A stretch of DNA of 64,000 nucleotides from Candidatus Limnocylindrales bacterium (GCA_035626395.1 DASPNR010000002.1:405019-469018), one strand, 5' to 3'; shown: positions 34,842 through 45,934, counted from the first letter of the stretch. The notes: generated by a model from the sequence alone, not told the origin. Program-made: numbers and translations.

Positions 34842-35573
34842 CTACTTTCCGGCGTTCATGTAGCCGCGCTCGAACCACCGCCGCTCCTCATCGTCGAGCG
34901 GCCAGCCGCCCGCGTTCGAGAGCTTGCGCAGCGAACGCCAGAAGCGGTCGCGCCCGCGCTCGCCGAGCCGGTAGCGACGTTCGGACGACAGAACCGCGCG
35001 GTCGAAGTCGATGACCGCGACGCGGCCATCGGCATCGACGAGAAGATTGTGGCCGTTCAGATCGACGTGGTAGACGCCCGCCTCGTGCAGCCCGCGAATC
35101 GCCTCGCCTGCCGCCGACAGCAGCGACTGCCGCTCGGCAGCGCCGGCTTCTGCCAGCACATCGACGAAAGCGGTGGCTCCCTGGATGGCCGATGTGACGA
35201 TCCAGCCGCGATAGAACGGCCCCACCTCCTCGACCGCCACCGCGTGCACGATCGGAACCAGGCAGCCGGAGGCGCGCGCCTGTTCGGTGGCCAGCATCTC
35301 GCGCACCGGACGCGCCGGCCGCAGCAGGTAGAGGTCGCGCGCCAGGTGGCGGGCCATGCCGCCGCGCAGGTACTTGCGAACGAAGACCTTCTTGCCGCCC
35401 CGCAGGGCGATCTGCTGGGTGCCGCCGCGGCCGTTGCGTGAGGGATCGCCCTGGAGCGTCCCGCTGCGCGCGGCCTCCAGCAGCTTGACCATCTCGGCCA
35501 GCTCGAGGCGGGCGGCGACCACGCGCCATCGGCCCCGGTCCAGATCGACGTAGCCTTCCGGGAGCCCGATCAA
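34842..35573 (-). CDS. Kdo kinase/WaaP-like lipopolysaccharide kinase
   Basis: A 243-residue protein-kinase-like fold. The catalytic loop GVYHVDLNGHNLLVD and metal site VAVIDFDRAV match Kdo kinases (KdkA) and WaaP sugar kinases that phosphorylate LPS core. N-terminal LRGGKKVFVRKYLRGG carries a possible ATP lysine. It closes the LPS cluster, 21 bases after Trm112, which supports Kdo or heptose as substrate. The start is a TTG at 35573 without a good ribosome site; a GTG 17 codons in is possible. Confidence 0.78.
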   Translation of the reverse strand: MIGLPEGYVDLDRGRWRVVAARLELAEMVKLLEAARSGTLQGDPSRNGRGGTQQIALRGGKKVFVRKYLRGGMARHLARDLYLLRPARPVREMLATEQARASGCLVPIVHAVAVEEVGPFYRGWIVTSAIQGATAFVDVLAEAGAAERQSLLSAAGEAIRGLHEAGVYHVDLNGHNLLVDADGRVAVIDFDRAVLSSERRYRLGERGRDRFWRSLRKLSNAGGWPLDDEERRWFERGYMNAGK

Positions 35574-35594
35574 CAGGAGTCTTGCCGAAGCGGG

Positions 35595-35771
35595 CTAGTT
35601 GGCGGGCAGAGGCGTGGCCTGATCGACGAGCATGACGGGGATGTCGTCCACGACCGAGAAGCGCAGCTTGCAGCGCGGGCAATCCAGCGCATCCAGCGCT
35701 GGTGTCGGCCGCAGCTCCCCCTTGCAGGCCGGACACACCAGAACATCGAGTAGTTCCTTGCTGACGGGCAT
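35595..35771 (-). CDS. Trm112-family zinc-ribbon protein (YcaR-like)
   Basis: A 58-residue protein: LLDVLVCPACKGEL and LDCPRCKLRFSVVDDIPVML form a four-Cys zinc ribbon. The family includes Trm112, an activator of methyltransferases, and E. coli YcaR, whose gene lies beside lpxK and kdsB. GGGAGGA eight bases upstream fixes ATG 35771 over the longer frame from 35795. It sits in an LPS context as in E. coli. Partner unknown. Confidence 0.88.
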   Translation of the reverse strand: MPVSKELLDVLVCPACKGELRPTPALDALDCPRCKLRFSVVDDIPVMLVDQATPLPAN

Positions 35772-35832
35772 CGAATCTTCCTCCCGGAGCCGCATCCCCT
35801 GGCCGCATCTTGCGCTGCGGCCGCGGCTCGCT

Positions 35833-36786
35833 CTACGGCGTCGTTAATCCCTGCGCACCCGTTTGCCAAGCGGCCTGACGTGCCAGCCCGTCGGCCAGCT
35901 GGACCTGGGGCGCAAAGCCAATGGCGCGCTGGGCGGCGCTCATGTCGGCGGCGGTGTGGCGGACGTCGCCGCGCTGCACCTCGCGCCGGTCCACCTGCGG
36001 CGTCTTGCCGAGAATGTGGCCGATGGTGGCGATGACTTCGTTGACGGTGGTTCGGCTTCCGCCGCCGATGTTGAGCACCGCCCCGGCGATCTTGCCCTCG
36101 GCCGCCGCGATGTTGGCGCGCACGATGTCCTCGACGAACGTGAAGTCGCGGGACTGCTCGCCGTCGCCGTACAGCACGATGGGCTTGTCGGCCGCGACGC
36201 TGTTGATGAAGCGGTGAAAGGCCATGTCCGGGCGCTGGCGCGGCCCGTACACCGTGAAGTACCGCAGCGAGACCGTCGGCAGCCCGTAGCTGATGTGGTA
36301 GAGCCACACCAGGTGCTCGGCCGCCAGCTTGCTTACGCCATACGGCGAGACCGGGCGCGGCATGCCGGTCTCGCGCATGGGAAGATCGGTGGTGTCGCCG
36401 TAGACCGAGGAAGAGGAGGCGTAGACGAGCTTGCGCAGCGGTCGCTTGCGGCACGCTTCGAGAAGCCGCTGCGTGGCGAAGATGTTGTTGTCGCTGTAGA
36501 TGCGAAACTCTTCGCCCCAGCTCGACCGCACGCCGGCCTGCGCGGCCTGGTGGAAGACGTAGTCCACGCCCTCCAGCAGTGCATCCAGATTCGCAGTGAC
36601 CAGATCGTCTTCGACGAACCTGTAGCGGTCGTTGGCACGCGCGGCCTCCAGGTTCCGTTCCTTGACGGCGCGCGGGTAGTAATCGAGGAAGCAGTCGATG
36701 CCGACCACTTCGTGGCCGGCGGCGAGAAGCGCCTCGCTCAGCGTCGAGCCGATGAAACCGGCGGCGCCGGTGACGAGCGCTCTCAT
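35833..36786 (-). CDS. NAD-dependent sugar-nucleotide epimerase/dehydratase
   Basis: A 317-residue extended SDR. The NAD site is MRALVTGAAGFIGSTL and the catalytic pair lies in SPYGVSKLAAEHL (Tyr and Lys), with ASSSSVYGD upstream. RGDVRHTAADMSAAQRAIGF near the end is typical of UDP-glucuronate and UDP-glucose 4-epimerases. It would make a sugar nucleotide for LPS or polysaccharide. AAGGA lies about eleven bases upstream of the ATG, which is set by the Rossmann motif. It is between lpxK and Trm112 genes. Confidence 0.88.
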   Translation of the reverse strand: MRALVTGAAGFIGSTLSEALLAAGHEVVGIDCFLDYYPRAVKERNLEAARANDRYRFVEDDLVTANLDALLEGVDYVFHQAAQAGVRSSWGEEFRIYSDNNIFATQRLLEACRKRPLRKLVYASSSSVYGDTTDLPMRETGMPRPVSPYGVSKLAAEHLVWLYHISYGLPTVSLRYFTVYGPRQRPDMAFHRFINSVAADKPIVLYGDGEQSRDFTFVEDIVRANIAAAEGKIAGAVLNIGGGSRTTVNEVIATIGHILGKTPQVDRREVQRGDVRHTAADMSAAQRAIGFAPQVQLADGLARQAAWQTGAQGLTTP

Positions 36787-36805
36787 CTCATGCCGTCCTT
36801 CGAAA

Positions 36806-37927
36806 TCATTCGGGGAAGCCTCCGCGAGACCGCGGATGATGCTCAGGGGCGAAGGAGCGGTCAAGTTGTCGCGCGGCGCGCTCGAGCAGGCGCTCCTCGC
36901 CATCCACCTCGACGTCGATTCGCAGCGCGCGCAGCCACGAAGGCACCGCAGGGGCGAATGCCGCCAGCTTGACCAGGTCCTTCTCGGTCGTCACCACACG
37001 ATCGACGCTGCGCGCGAGCTGCTCGATCTGGTGCCAGTCGGCGGCGCTGTAGGGATGATGATCGCGCCGCAGGATGGTGGCGGTGACGTCGGCGCCGGTG
37101 GCGCCGAGCATTGCGACGAACCGCTCGGGCCTCGCGACGGCGGCCACTGCCGCCACGCGTCTACCCGCGAGCGAGGCCACGGGCTCGCCGGCGCTCTCGC
37201 CGAGAGACGCGACCAGCGACGTCGCAACCGTGCGCGACTCGAGCAGCCATTCGGGCGCAGCGCTGGCGCGCAGCCATGGCGCGATGCCGCCGCTGGTGAC
37301 GATGACGTGCGCCCGTCGCAGCGCCGAGGGCCGTTCGCGCAGCGGCCCCGCCGGCAGCAGGCGCTGCTCCTTCTCGGCGCCGTCGACGAGCACGATGTCG
37401 AGGTCGCGCGCCAGACCGCGGTGCTGGAAGCCGTCGTCCAGCACGAACACGTCGGGACGGAAGCGCTCCCACGCCGCATTGCATGCATCGATCCGCATCG
37501 GCGAGGTGGCCACCACCGCCCCACTGCGCGCCGCCAGCAGCGCCGCTTCATCGCCGCATTCGGCCACCGTCGTCTCGGTCAGCGCGTGCTCGGGCGTGAC
37601 GAGGTGGGTCTGTCGCGAGCGGCCGCCGTAGCCGCGCGTGACGATGCAGGGCCGCAGGCCGCGCTGCTGGAGGCGGCGGGTCAGCCACAGCACGAAGGGC
37701 GTCTTGCCGGAGCCGCCCGTGGTCAGCGCGCCCACGCTGATGACCGGCGCCGGTGCCTGCCGGCTCCGCAGGATGCCCAGATCGTAGAGAAGGGAACGCG
37801 CCGAGGCGGTCACGCCGAAGGCCGCGGCCAGCGGCCACAGCAGCGCGCGCGTGGAGGCGGCGGCCGGCTCGCGGCCGTACCAGAGCTGCTCGATCACGTG
37901 TCCTCTGCCGTCTCGGCCATCAGCCAT
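36806..37927 (-). CDS. lpxK: Tetraacyldisaccharide 4'-kinase
   Basis: A 373-residue membrane-linked kinase that adds the 4'-phosphate to the lipid A disaccharide. The P-loop is SVGALTTGGSGKTPFVLWL (quoted in part: VGALTTGGSGKTPF), then VTRGYGGRSRQTHLV, VLDDGFQHRGLARDLDIVL and VTTEKDLVKLA. One N-terminal hydrophobic segment serves as anchor. ATG 37927 has GAGG seven bases upstream and adds about ten residues to the usual start; GTG 37897 is an alternative. It follows waaA by 29 bases. Confidence 0.93.
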   Translation of the reverse strand: MADGRDGRGHVIEQLWYGREPAAASTRALLWPLAAAFGVTASARSLLYDLGILRSRQAPAPVISVGALTTGGSGKTPFVLWLTRRLQQRGLRPCIVTRGYGGRSRQTHLVTPEHALTETTVAECGDEAALLAARSGAVVATSPMRIDACNAAWERFRPDVFVLDDGFQHRGLARDLDIVLVDGAEKEQRLLPAGPLRERPSALRRAHVIVTSGGIAPWLRASAAPEWLLESRTVATSLVASLGESAGEPVASLAGRRVAAVAAVARPERFVAMLGATGADVTATILRRDHHPYSAADWHQIEQLARSVDRVVTTEKDLVKLAAFAPAVPSWLRALRIDVEVDGEERLLERAARQLDRSFAPEHHPRSRGGFPE

Positions 37928-37956
37928 CGAGCAGCCTCGACCACCCCTCGTCGCAA

Positions 37957-39213
37957 TCAGCCATTGAGCAGCGCGGCCAAAGATTCGACCGTTCGCGCCA
38001 TGGCGCCGCGTCCTTCCAGGATCGCCGCCTGCGCGCGCCGCACGCCCGCCTGGTAGGTACCGCGATGCGTGAGCATGTCCAGCCAAGCCGCCGCCAGCTC
38101 GGCAGGATCGCGCGCGATACGAAGTGCCGAACTGCGATCCAGCAGGGCGCGCTGCTCGCTTACGTTCGTCAGATGCGGGCCCGTCACCACCGGCGCTCCG
38201 CAGGCCACGGGCTCGAGGAGGTTGTGGCCGCCGGGGCCGGGCGCCAGGCTGCCGCCGACGAACGCCGCTGCCGCGCAGGCATACAGGCCAGGCAGGCGGC
38301 CGATCTCGTCCATCACCAGCACGTCCCAGCCCGAGCATTGGCCCTCGCCCTGACTCCACATCCGCATGTGCACGTCCGTAGCCTCGACGGCCCTCTTCAC
38401 CGCCGCGGCGCGAGCCGGATGGCGCGGTGCGAGAGCCAGGCGCACGCCCGGCAGTTGCCGGCGCAGGATGCGGAATGCCTGCATGACGATTTCGTCCTCG
38501 CCGTCGTGCGTGGAGCCGGCGACGACCAGCGGCCGCTTCGCGTCGCACATGAACAATGGCGCGCAAGCCTCACGAGATTGCGAGCTTAGGATGTCCAGCT
38601 TCAAGTCACCCGTAATTTCGACGGCGCCGCCTCGGGCGCCGAGCTCGATCAGCCGCTGGGCCGAGACCGCGTCGCGGGCGCACACCCGCGCCAGGCTCGA
38701 AAGTGCCGGCGCCACCAGCGGCCGTATCCATCGATAGCGCGGCATCGCAGCATCCGAAATGCGGGCGTTGGCGATCGCCGCCGGCACGCCGCGGGCCGCG
38801 AGCATCCGCAGCAGGCATGGCCAGATCTCGGTTTCGATGGAGACGAACAGGGCCGGGGCGCGGACGAGCACGTGCTTCAGCGCCGCCTCGTGATCGAGCG
38901 GGAAGTAATGAGCGGGGCCGTCGTGGATCTCGGTCAGGCGCCGCCGGCCCGTTGCCGTCTGGCAGGTGACGACGAGGCTGCGGCGGCCGGCGTGCGGCCG
39001 CAAAGCGCGAGCCAGCGCTGCCGCGATGGCAACTTCGCCCACCGATGCAGCATGGAGCCAGATCCAGGGCGAGGCCGGCGCCCCGCCCTGCCACAAACCG
39101 AGCCTTTCACGGCGGCGTGCCCGCTCCTCTTCGGTCCCGGCGCGGGCGCGGGCTCGCAACCAGCTCGCCGCCGCGGCGCCCGCGACGCGATAGGCCGCCG
39201 ACAGCGCGCTCAC
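37957..39213 (-). CDS. waaA: Kdo transferase
   Basis: A 418-residue GT30 enzyme that adds Kdo from CMP-Kdo to lipid IVA at the inner membrane. Landmarks are IWLHAASVGEV with the catalytic Glu, VSIETEIWPCLLR, VVAGSTHDGEDEIV and the Gly-rich GPGGHNLLEPVACGAPVVTG (quoted in part: GPGGHNLLEPVACG). The GTG start at 39213 overlaps the acyltransferase stop by GTGA. How many Kdo residues it adds is not readable. It lies between the acyltransferase and lpxK, a common order. Confidence 0.93.
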   Translation of the reverse strand: MSALSAAYRVAGAAAASWLRARARAGTEEERARRRERLGLWQGGAPASPWIWLHAASVGEVAIAAALARALRPHAGRRSLVVTCQTATGRRRLTEIHDGPAHYFPLDHEAALKHVLVRAPALFVSIETEIWPCLLRMLAARGVPAAIANARISDAAMPRYRWIRPLVAPALSSLARVCARDAVSAQRLIELGARGGAVEITGDLKLDILSSQSREACAPLFMCDAKRPLVVAGSTHDGEDEIVMQAFRILRRQLPGVRLALAPRHPARAAAVKRAVEATDVHMRMWSQGEGQCSGWDVLVMDEIGRLPGLYACAAAAFVGGSLAPGPGGHNLLEPVACGAPVVTGPHLTNVSEQRALLDRSSALRIARDPAELAAAWLDMLTHRGTYQAGVRRAQAAILEGRGAMARTVESLAALLNG

Positions 39214-39942
39214 GTCTCCTCGATGGCCGGCGCGCCGGCGGCGCGATCGGCCGCGACGCACGCTGCGCGCAGGCGCCGCTCGAGCTCGGCGCGCAGCCGC
39301 TCGCGGCGCTGCGCGCCGCTCTCACCGCTCTCGCCGCCGGCCGGCTGCCGATCGGCGCGCAGCGGATCACCCACGTACAGCACCGCGCGAGAGAAAGGAC
39401 GCGGCAGCATCATCCGATCCCAGGTCGGCAGACGCATCGGGCTGGAGCAGCCGACGGCGAGCGGAAAGATCGGAGCGTTGGTCAGCATCGCCAGCTCCAC
39501 CGCGCCCGCCTTGGCCACGCCCGCCGGCCCGCGGGGGCCGTCCGGGATCAGGGCCAGATCGAGGCCGCGCCGCTGCGCGCGCAACAGTCCGCGCAGTCCT
39601 GCCACGCCGCCGCGCGTGGAGGAGCCGCGCGTGCTCGAGATGCCGAACCGCTCCAGCGCGCGCGTGACGATCTCGCCGTCGCGGTGCGCGCTGTTCATGA
39701 TGCAGGCGCCGCGGCCGCGGTAGAAGAACGGCAACATCAGCGAGCGGCCGTGCCAGAACGTCATCAGCACGGGCTGGCCTTCACGCCAGCAGCGCTCCAG
39801 CGCCTCGGCGTTGCGTGATTCCAAGCGCACGGTCAGCCGCACCGCTCGCAGCACCACGACGATGGCCGCCGCCGCCGCGGTGATTTCCAGCCTGGCGAAG
39901 CGCTCGTTGTTTCGCAGCCGCCGCAGCAGCCCGCTGCGGCGC

Positions 39943-41765
<1,823 letters not shown>

Positions 41766-41769
<4 letters not shown>

Positions 41770-42890
41770 GCAAGTGTCTCCAGCACCAGCCGGGCCGCTG
41801 CACGCACCGATCCCGGCCGCCGCAGCGAGCCTCGCACCTTGCCGAGGGCTGCAACGGTCCGGGCGCGATAGTCCGGCTCGTCGAGGTATCGTGCCACCTC
41901 CTGCGTCATGCGCGGGCCCGTCACCTCGTCCTGGATCAGCTCGGGCACGACCGTCCTGCCGAGCAGCAGATTGGGCATGGCGATGTGCGGGACCTTCACC
42001 AGGCGCCGCGCGATGGCGTAGGTGAAGGCCGACATTCGGTAGGCCACGACCATGGGGCAGCCGAGCAGCGCCGTCTCCAGCGTCGCGGTTCCCGACGTCA
42101 CCAGCGCCACGTCGCTGGCGGCGAGCAGGTCGTAGGTGTCGTCGCGCACGACGGCGATGCGGCGGCCGCCGCTCCCGAGCCTGGATGCGAGAAAGCCCGG
42201 CGGCAGTGAGACCGCTTCGGCCGCGGCGCACTGCACGCGCGCCGACAGCGCGCGTGCGGCCTCCAGCATAGGCGGCAACATGATGTCGACCTCCCGGCGG
42301 CGGCTGCCCGGCAGCAACGCCAGCAGCGGCGCGTCGCCGGTGAGGCCGTAGCGCCTGCGCGTCGTTGCCGGGTCCGCACGAGCCGTCACGTCCTCGGCCA
42401 GCGGATGCCCGACGAAGTGCGCGTCGATTCCGGCCTTGCGATAAAGCTGCTCTTCGAACGGGAACAGCACGATCATTCGGTCGACGGTGGCGGCGATGGT
42501 GGCGATGCGGCCGCGCCGCCACGCCCACACCTGTGGGCTGACGTAGTAGGCGACCTTGACGCCGGCGCGGCGCGCGGTGCGGCACAGCGGCAGGTTGAAG
42601 TCGGGGAAATCGATCGGAACGAAGAGATCGGCCGCGCCTGACCTCAGCTCGCGGCGCAGCCGGCGAAGCAGCCCGATCGCACGGCCCAGGCCGCGACCGA
42701 GCTCGGCAAAGCCCATCACGCCCAGCTCGGAGATGTCGGTCAGGATCTCGACGCCGGCGCCGCGCATGCGCGGCCCGCCGACTCCGAAGAGATGCAGCGC
42801 AGGGTCGCACTCGAGCAGCGCGGCGGCCAGGCGTGCTCCGAGCGCGTCACCCGAGGCCTCGCCGGCGACCATGAGAATGCGCCGGCTCAT
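41766..42890 (-). CDS. lpxB: Lipid A disaccharide synthase
   Basis: A 374-residue peripheral membrane glycosyltransferase (GT19). It joins UDP-2,3-diacylglucosamine and lipid X. Clear blocks are ILMVAGEASGDALGARL, VFVPIDFPDFNL-type sequence (seen as LFVPIDFPDFNLPLC), YYVSPQVWAWRRGRIATIA, LLPGSRRREV and VALVTSGTATLETAL. ATG 42890 overlaps the oxidoreductase stop by ATGA. Placement downstream of lpxI, which makes lipid X, fits the pathway. Confidence 0.95.
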
Positions 42891-43870
42891 CCTCCATGCC
42901 GCTCCCGCTCGCGCTCGAGCGCGACCAGCACCGCATCGGCCAGCTCCAGCGCCGTCATGGCTTCGCGCGCGCTGACCGCGGGCTGTCGCTCCCCGCGCAC
43001 CGCGGCCACGAATGCCTCGATCTGTGCGCGCAGCGGGTCGGCATCGTCGAAGGAGCGCTCGTCCAGCGACAGCGCCTGCATCGGCGAAGCCGGATCGACG
43101 GCGCCGCCTTCCTGCCTGCGTCGCATGACGCGCAGGCTGCGCGAATCGAAGTCCACCGCCACGTAGGCGTCTTCCTGAAAGATGCGCAGCCGCCGCTCGC
43201 GCTTGAGCGAGACGCGGCTGGCGGTGACGTTGGCGATGCAGCCGCCTCGGAAGCGCAGGCGCGCGTTGGCGATGTCGGCGTGCTCGCTGAGCACGGGCAC
43301 GCCGATCGCCTCCACGCTCTCGAGCTCGCGCCCGACGATGTAGGCGATCAGGTCGAGGTCGTGGATCATGACGTCGAAGACGACGTCGATGTCGGTGCCG
43401 CGGCCGGCAAACGGCGACAGCCGGTGGCATTCGATGAAGCGCGGGTTCGCGACGATCGCCGGCAGGTCGGTGAAGGCGGGATTGAAGCGCTCCAGGTGTC
43501 CGACCTGCACGAGCAGGCCCGCGCGCTCGGCAGCTTCGACGATCTCATCGCCTTGCGCGACGCTGGCGGCCAGCGGCTTCTCCACCAGCACGTGCACGCC
43601 GGCGGCCACAGCGGCGAGCGTGACCTCATGGTGCGCGACGGTGGGAACGGCGATGCTGACGCAGTCGGCGTCCGCCAGCAGCTCGTGGAGCGAAGCCATG
43701 GCGCGACAGCCGCACTGCTGCGCGACCGACCGTGCGCGTGCGGCATCGATGTCATGGATGCCGACGAGCTCCACGCCGGCCATTGCCGCGTACTTCTCCG
43801 CGTGGAAGCTGCCGAGATGGCCCGCGCCGATCACGCCGGCGCGAATCACGCTGGCGCGCGCACCGCTCAT
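42887..43870 (-). CDS. Gfo/Idh/MocA oxidoreductase in the lipid A cluster
   Basis: A 327-residue NAD(P)-dependent oxidoreductase. VIRAGVIGAGHLGSFHAEKY is the Rossmann motif (quoted in part: RAGVIGAGHLGSFHAEKY), and VHVLVEKPLAAS has the catalytic EKP. DVMIHDLDLIAYIVG is the family helix. Such a gene is regularly found between lpxI and lpxB. It could modify a sugar nucleotide, as GnnA does for 3-amino lipid A, but no GnnB-type aminotransferase is adjacent, so substrate is unknown. ATG 43870 is used; GTG 43924 would close the gap to lpxI. Confidence 0.88.
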   Translation of the reverse strand: MSGARASVIRAGVIGAGHLGSFHAEKYAAMAGVELVGIHDIDAARARSVAQQCGCRAMASLHELLADADCVSIAVPTVAHHEVTLAAVAAGVHVLVEKPLAASVAQGDEIVEAAERAGLLVQVGHLERFNPAFTDLPAIVANPRFIECHRLSPFAGRGTDIDVVFDVMIHDLDLIAYIVGRELESVEAIGVPVLSEHADIANARLRFRGGCIANVTASRVSLKRERRLRIFQEDAYVAVDFDSRSLRVMRRRQEGGAVDPASPMQALSLDERSFDDADPLRAQIEAFVAAVRGERQPAVSAREAMTALELADAVLVALERERERHGG

Positions 43871-43927
43871 GGCCGCCGCCCGCCTGGCGCGCCAGCCGGA
43901 CGCGCGAGCGCTGGCACGGGCCACGGA

Positions 43928-44839
43928 TCATTCATGGGAAAGCCCGCTGACGACGCCGCTGGCCGTGCATCCGAGGATGCTGATGCCGTTCTGCGCCGCC
44001 AGCTCCGCCATGCGCTGGCTGTCGAGAAGGATGGTGGCGCCGGCCTGCACGGCAAGCACGCACGCGTGCGCCTTCGTCATCGTCTCGATGGTCGTCGGTC
44101 CGACGGCGGGAACGTCGAAGCGCATGTCCTGGCCGCGCTTGGCCATCTTGACCACGACGGCGCCGCCGCGGCCGATGCGCCCGGCGCGTCGCACCATCTC
44201 GTCGGTGCCCTCGACGGCCTCGATGGCCAGTACCACCCCGCGCTCCACCACGATCCCCTGCCCCACGTCGAACGGTCCGAGCGCGGTCAGCACCCGGCAG
44301 CCCAGCCGCACGTCGTCGAGACAATGGCGCGAGGGCTTGGGCCCGGCGATGAGGCCGGGATGGGCGAGGATGCGCTCCAGGAACAGCGTCGAGGGAAGGA
44401 CGCGAATTCCCTCGGTCTCGAGCTCGTCGGCCAGCGCGCGCAGAATCGAGTCGTCGCCCATGCCGGACACCTTGCGCAGGAACATGAGCCCGCGAAGGTC
44501 GGGACGAAGCGAGGTCAGCGAGGCGACCTTGTTGATGCCGCCGGCCATCACCGCGCGCGTGACGCCGGCGCGATGAAACGCCTTGATCATCTTTCCGAGC
44601 TGCCCGACGCGGATCCAGGTGACCGAGTCGGCAAAATCCTCGAGCGACTCGTCGGTCTCTCCGCGATGCGCCACGGCGACGATGCGACAACCGCGCGCGC
44701 GCGCCTCGCGCGCCAGCAGCAAAGGAAAGCTGCCGTTGCCGGCCAGCAGCCCGAGCGTGTCGCCCGCCGCCACGGCCAGGTCGTCGCCGCCGGCGGCGTC
44801 GCCTGCGGACACGTCCTGCTGTCCCGGCCCCGCGCTCAC
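43928..44839 (-). CDS. lpxI: UDP-2,3-diacylglucosamine diphosphatase LpxI
   Basis: A 303-residue protein (formerly DUF1009) that makes lipid X by attack on the alpha phosphate of UDP-diacylglucosamine. Its pattern is LGLLAGNGSFPLLLAREARA, VMAGGINKVASL, MGDDSILRALADELE and GPFDVGQGIVVERGVVLAIEA (quoted in part: DVGQGIVVERGVVLAIEA). No LpxH is in the window. GTG 44839 overlaps the lpxA stop by GTGA. It extends about 25 residues beyond the usual start, with Gly/Asp-rich sequence, so the real start may be internal. Confidence 0.92.
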   Translation of the reverse strand: MSAGPGQQDVSAGDAAGGDDLAVAAGDTLGLLAGNGSFPLLLAREARARGCRIVAVAHRGETDESLEDFADSVTWIRVGQLGKMIKAFHRAGVTRAVMAGGINKVASLTSLRPDLRGLMFLRKVSGMGDDSILRALADELETEGIRVLPSTLFLERILAHPGLIAGPKPSRHCLDDVRLGCRVLTALGPFDVGQGIVVERGVVLAIEAVEGTDEMVRRAGRIGRGGAVVVKMAKRGQDMRFDVPAVGPTTIETMTKAHACVLAVQAGATILLDSQRMAELAAQNGISILGCTASGVVSGLSHE

Positions 44840-45624
44840 CGGCAGATCCCTCGCTCCGAGGCTTCGATGAAGGAGACCAGCCGCTCCACCTCCGGCTGGG
44901 CCGGCGTCTGCTCGCGCAGCAGCCGCAGGGCCTCGCGCAGCTTGTGCCCGGTCTGGAACAGCGTGCGATAGGCGGCACGCAGTCCCTTGATCGTCTCTTC
45001 ACTGAAACCACGCCGGCGCAGGCCCACGAGGTTGAGCCCGTGCAGGCTGGCGCGGTCGCCGGCGGCAAGACAGAACGGCGGCACGTCCAGCGTCACCATG
45101 GCGCCGCCGCCGAGGATCACCGATTCGCCGATGCGCACGAACTGATGGATCGCCACGAGGCCTCCGACGATCGCGAAGTCTTCGATGGTGACGTGTCCGG
45201 CAAGCGTGGCCGCATTCGCCATCACCACCTGATCGCCGATGCTGCAGTCATGCGCGACGTGCGCGTAGGCCATGAACATGCAGCGGTTGCCGATGCGCGT
45301 GACGCCGCCGCCATGCTCGGTCGCGCGATTGAGAGTGACGAACTCGCGAACGATGTTGTCGTCTCCCATCTCCAGCCGCGTCGGCCCCCCCGCATACTTC
45401 AGATCCTGCGGCGGCGTCCCGATCGAAGCCTGCCCCACGATCCGGCACCTAGCGCCGATGCGCGTATGCCCATCCACGACCACATGCGGCCCGATCTCCG
45501 TCCTGTCCCCGATCTCGACGTTGGCGCCGATGATCGAATAGGGACCGACGACGACGCCGTCGCCGAGACGCGCCCCGTCCGCAACGATAGCGGTCGGATG
45601 AACCTGTGTTCCTCTATCGACCAA
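44836..45624 (-). CDS. lpxA: UDP-N-acetylglucosamine O-acyltransferase
   Basis: A 262-residue left-handed beta-helix acyltransferase, the first step of lipid A synthesis. VHPTAIVADGARLGDGVVVG opens the hexapeptide repeats. The catalytic His is in MAYAHVAHDCSIGD, and the C-terminal helical end (GLNLVGLRRRGFSEETIKGL) is typical of LpxA. The start is TTG at 45624. That codon and the next two lie inside a duplicated 126-bp palindromic unit, and no ribosome site precedes it. The expected neighbours lpxD and fabZ are missing upstream. Confidence 0.93.
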   Translation of the reverse strand: MVDRGTQVHPTAIVADGARLGDGVVVGPYSIIGANVEIGDRTEIGPHVVVDGHTRIGARCRIVGQASIGTPPQDLKYAGGPTRLEMGDDNIVREFVTLNRATEHGGGVTRIGNRCMFMAYAHVAHDCSIGDQVVMANAATLAGHVTIEDFAIVGGLVAIHQFVRIGESVILGGGAMVTLDVPPFCLAAGDRASLHGLNLVGLRRRGFSEETIKGLRAAYRTLFQTGHKLREALRLLREQTPAQPEVERLVSFIEASERGICR

Positions 45625-45741
45625 GCGCGACGGCGCAGAGCGGCCCAGATGCTAGGCGGACGCCGGTCAAGCGAACGCAAGCGGGCTGAACGCCCGCTGG
45701 AGTGAGCGTACCGGCGTCCAACGACGCAGATGGCCCGCTAT
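45616..45741. repeat. Palindromic direct repeat, copy 1 (overlaps lpxA start)
   Basis: A 126-bp unit repeated at 45780-45905 with two differences. It is a nested palindrome: outer arms at 45639-45647 and 45731-45739 (one mismatch), middle arms GGACGCCGGT (45658-45667) and ACCGGCGTCC (45710-45719), and inner AGCGGGC/GCCCGCT (45680-45686 and 45692-45698) with loop TGAAC. Its left end covers the first three lpxA codons. No protein is encoded convincingly. Confidence 0.8.
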
Positions 45742-45779
45742 GCGTCGTCGTCGGTGGATTGAGCAACAACCTCATCTTC

Positions 45780-45905
45780 ATCGACCAAGCGCGACGGCGC
45801 AGAGCGGGCCAGATGCTAGGCGGACGCCGGTCAAGCGAACGCAAGCGGGCTGAACGCCCGCTGGAGTGAGCGTACCGGCGTCCAACGACGCTGATGGCCC
45901 GCTAT
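45780..45905. repeat. Palindromic direct repeat, copy 2
   Basis: Second copy of the unit at 45616-45741, offset by 164 bases, with a 38-base spacer between copies. Its outer arms (45803-45811 and 45895-45903) pair perfectly, so it may be the less changed copy. Together the two copies fill most of the 310-base gap between ompH and lpxA, which holds no gene. Confidence 0.8.
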
Positions 45906-45934
45906 CCGCGGCCGCCCGCGTCCCGGGCACGATC

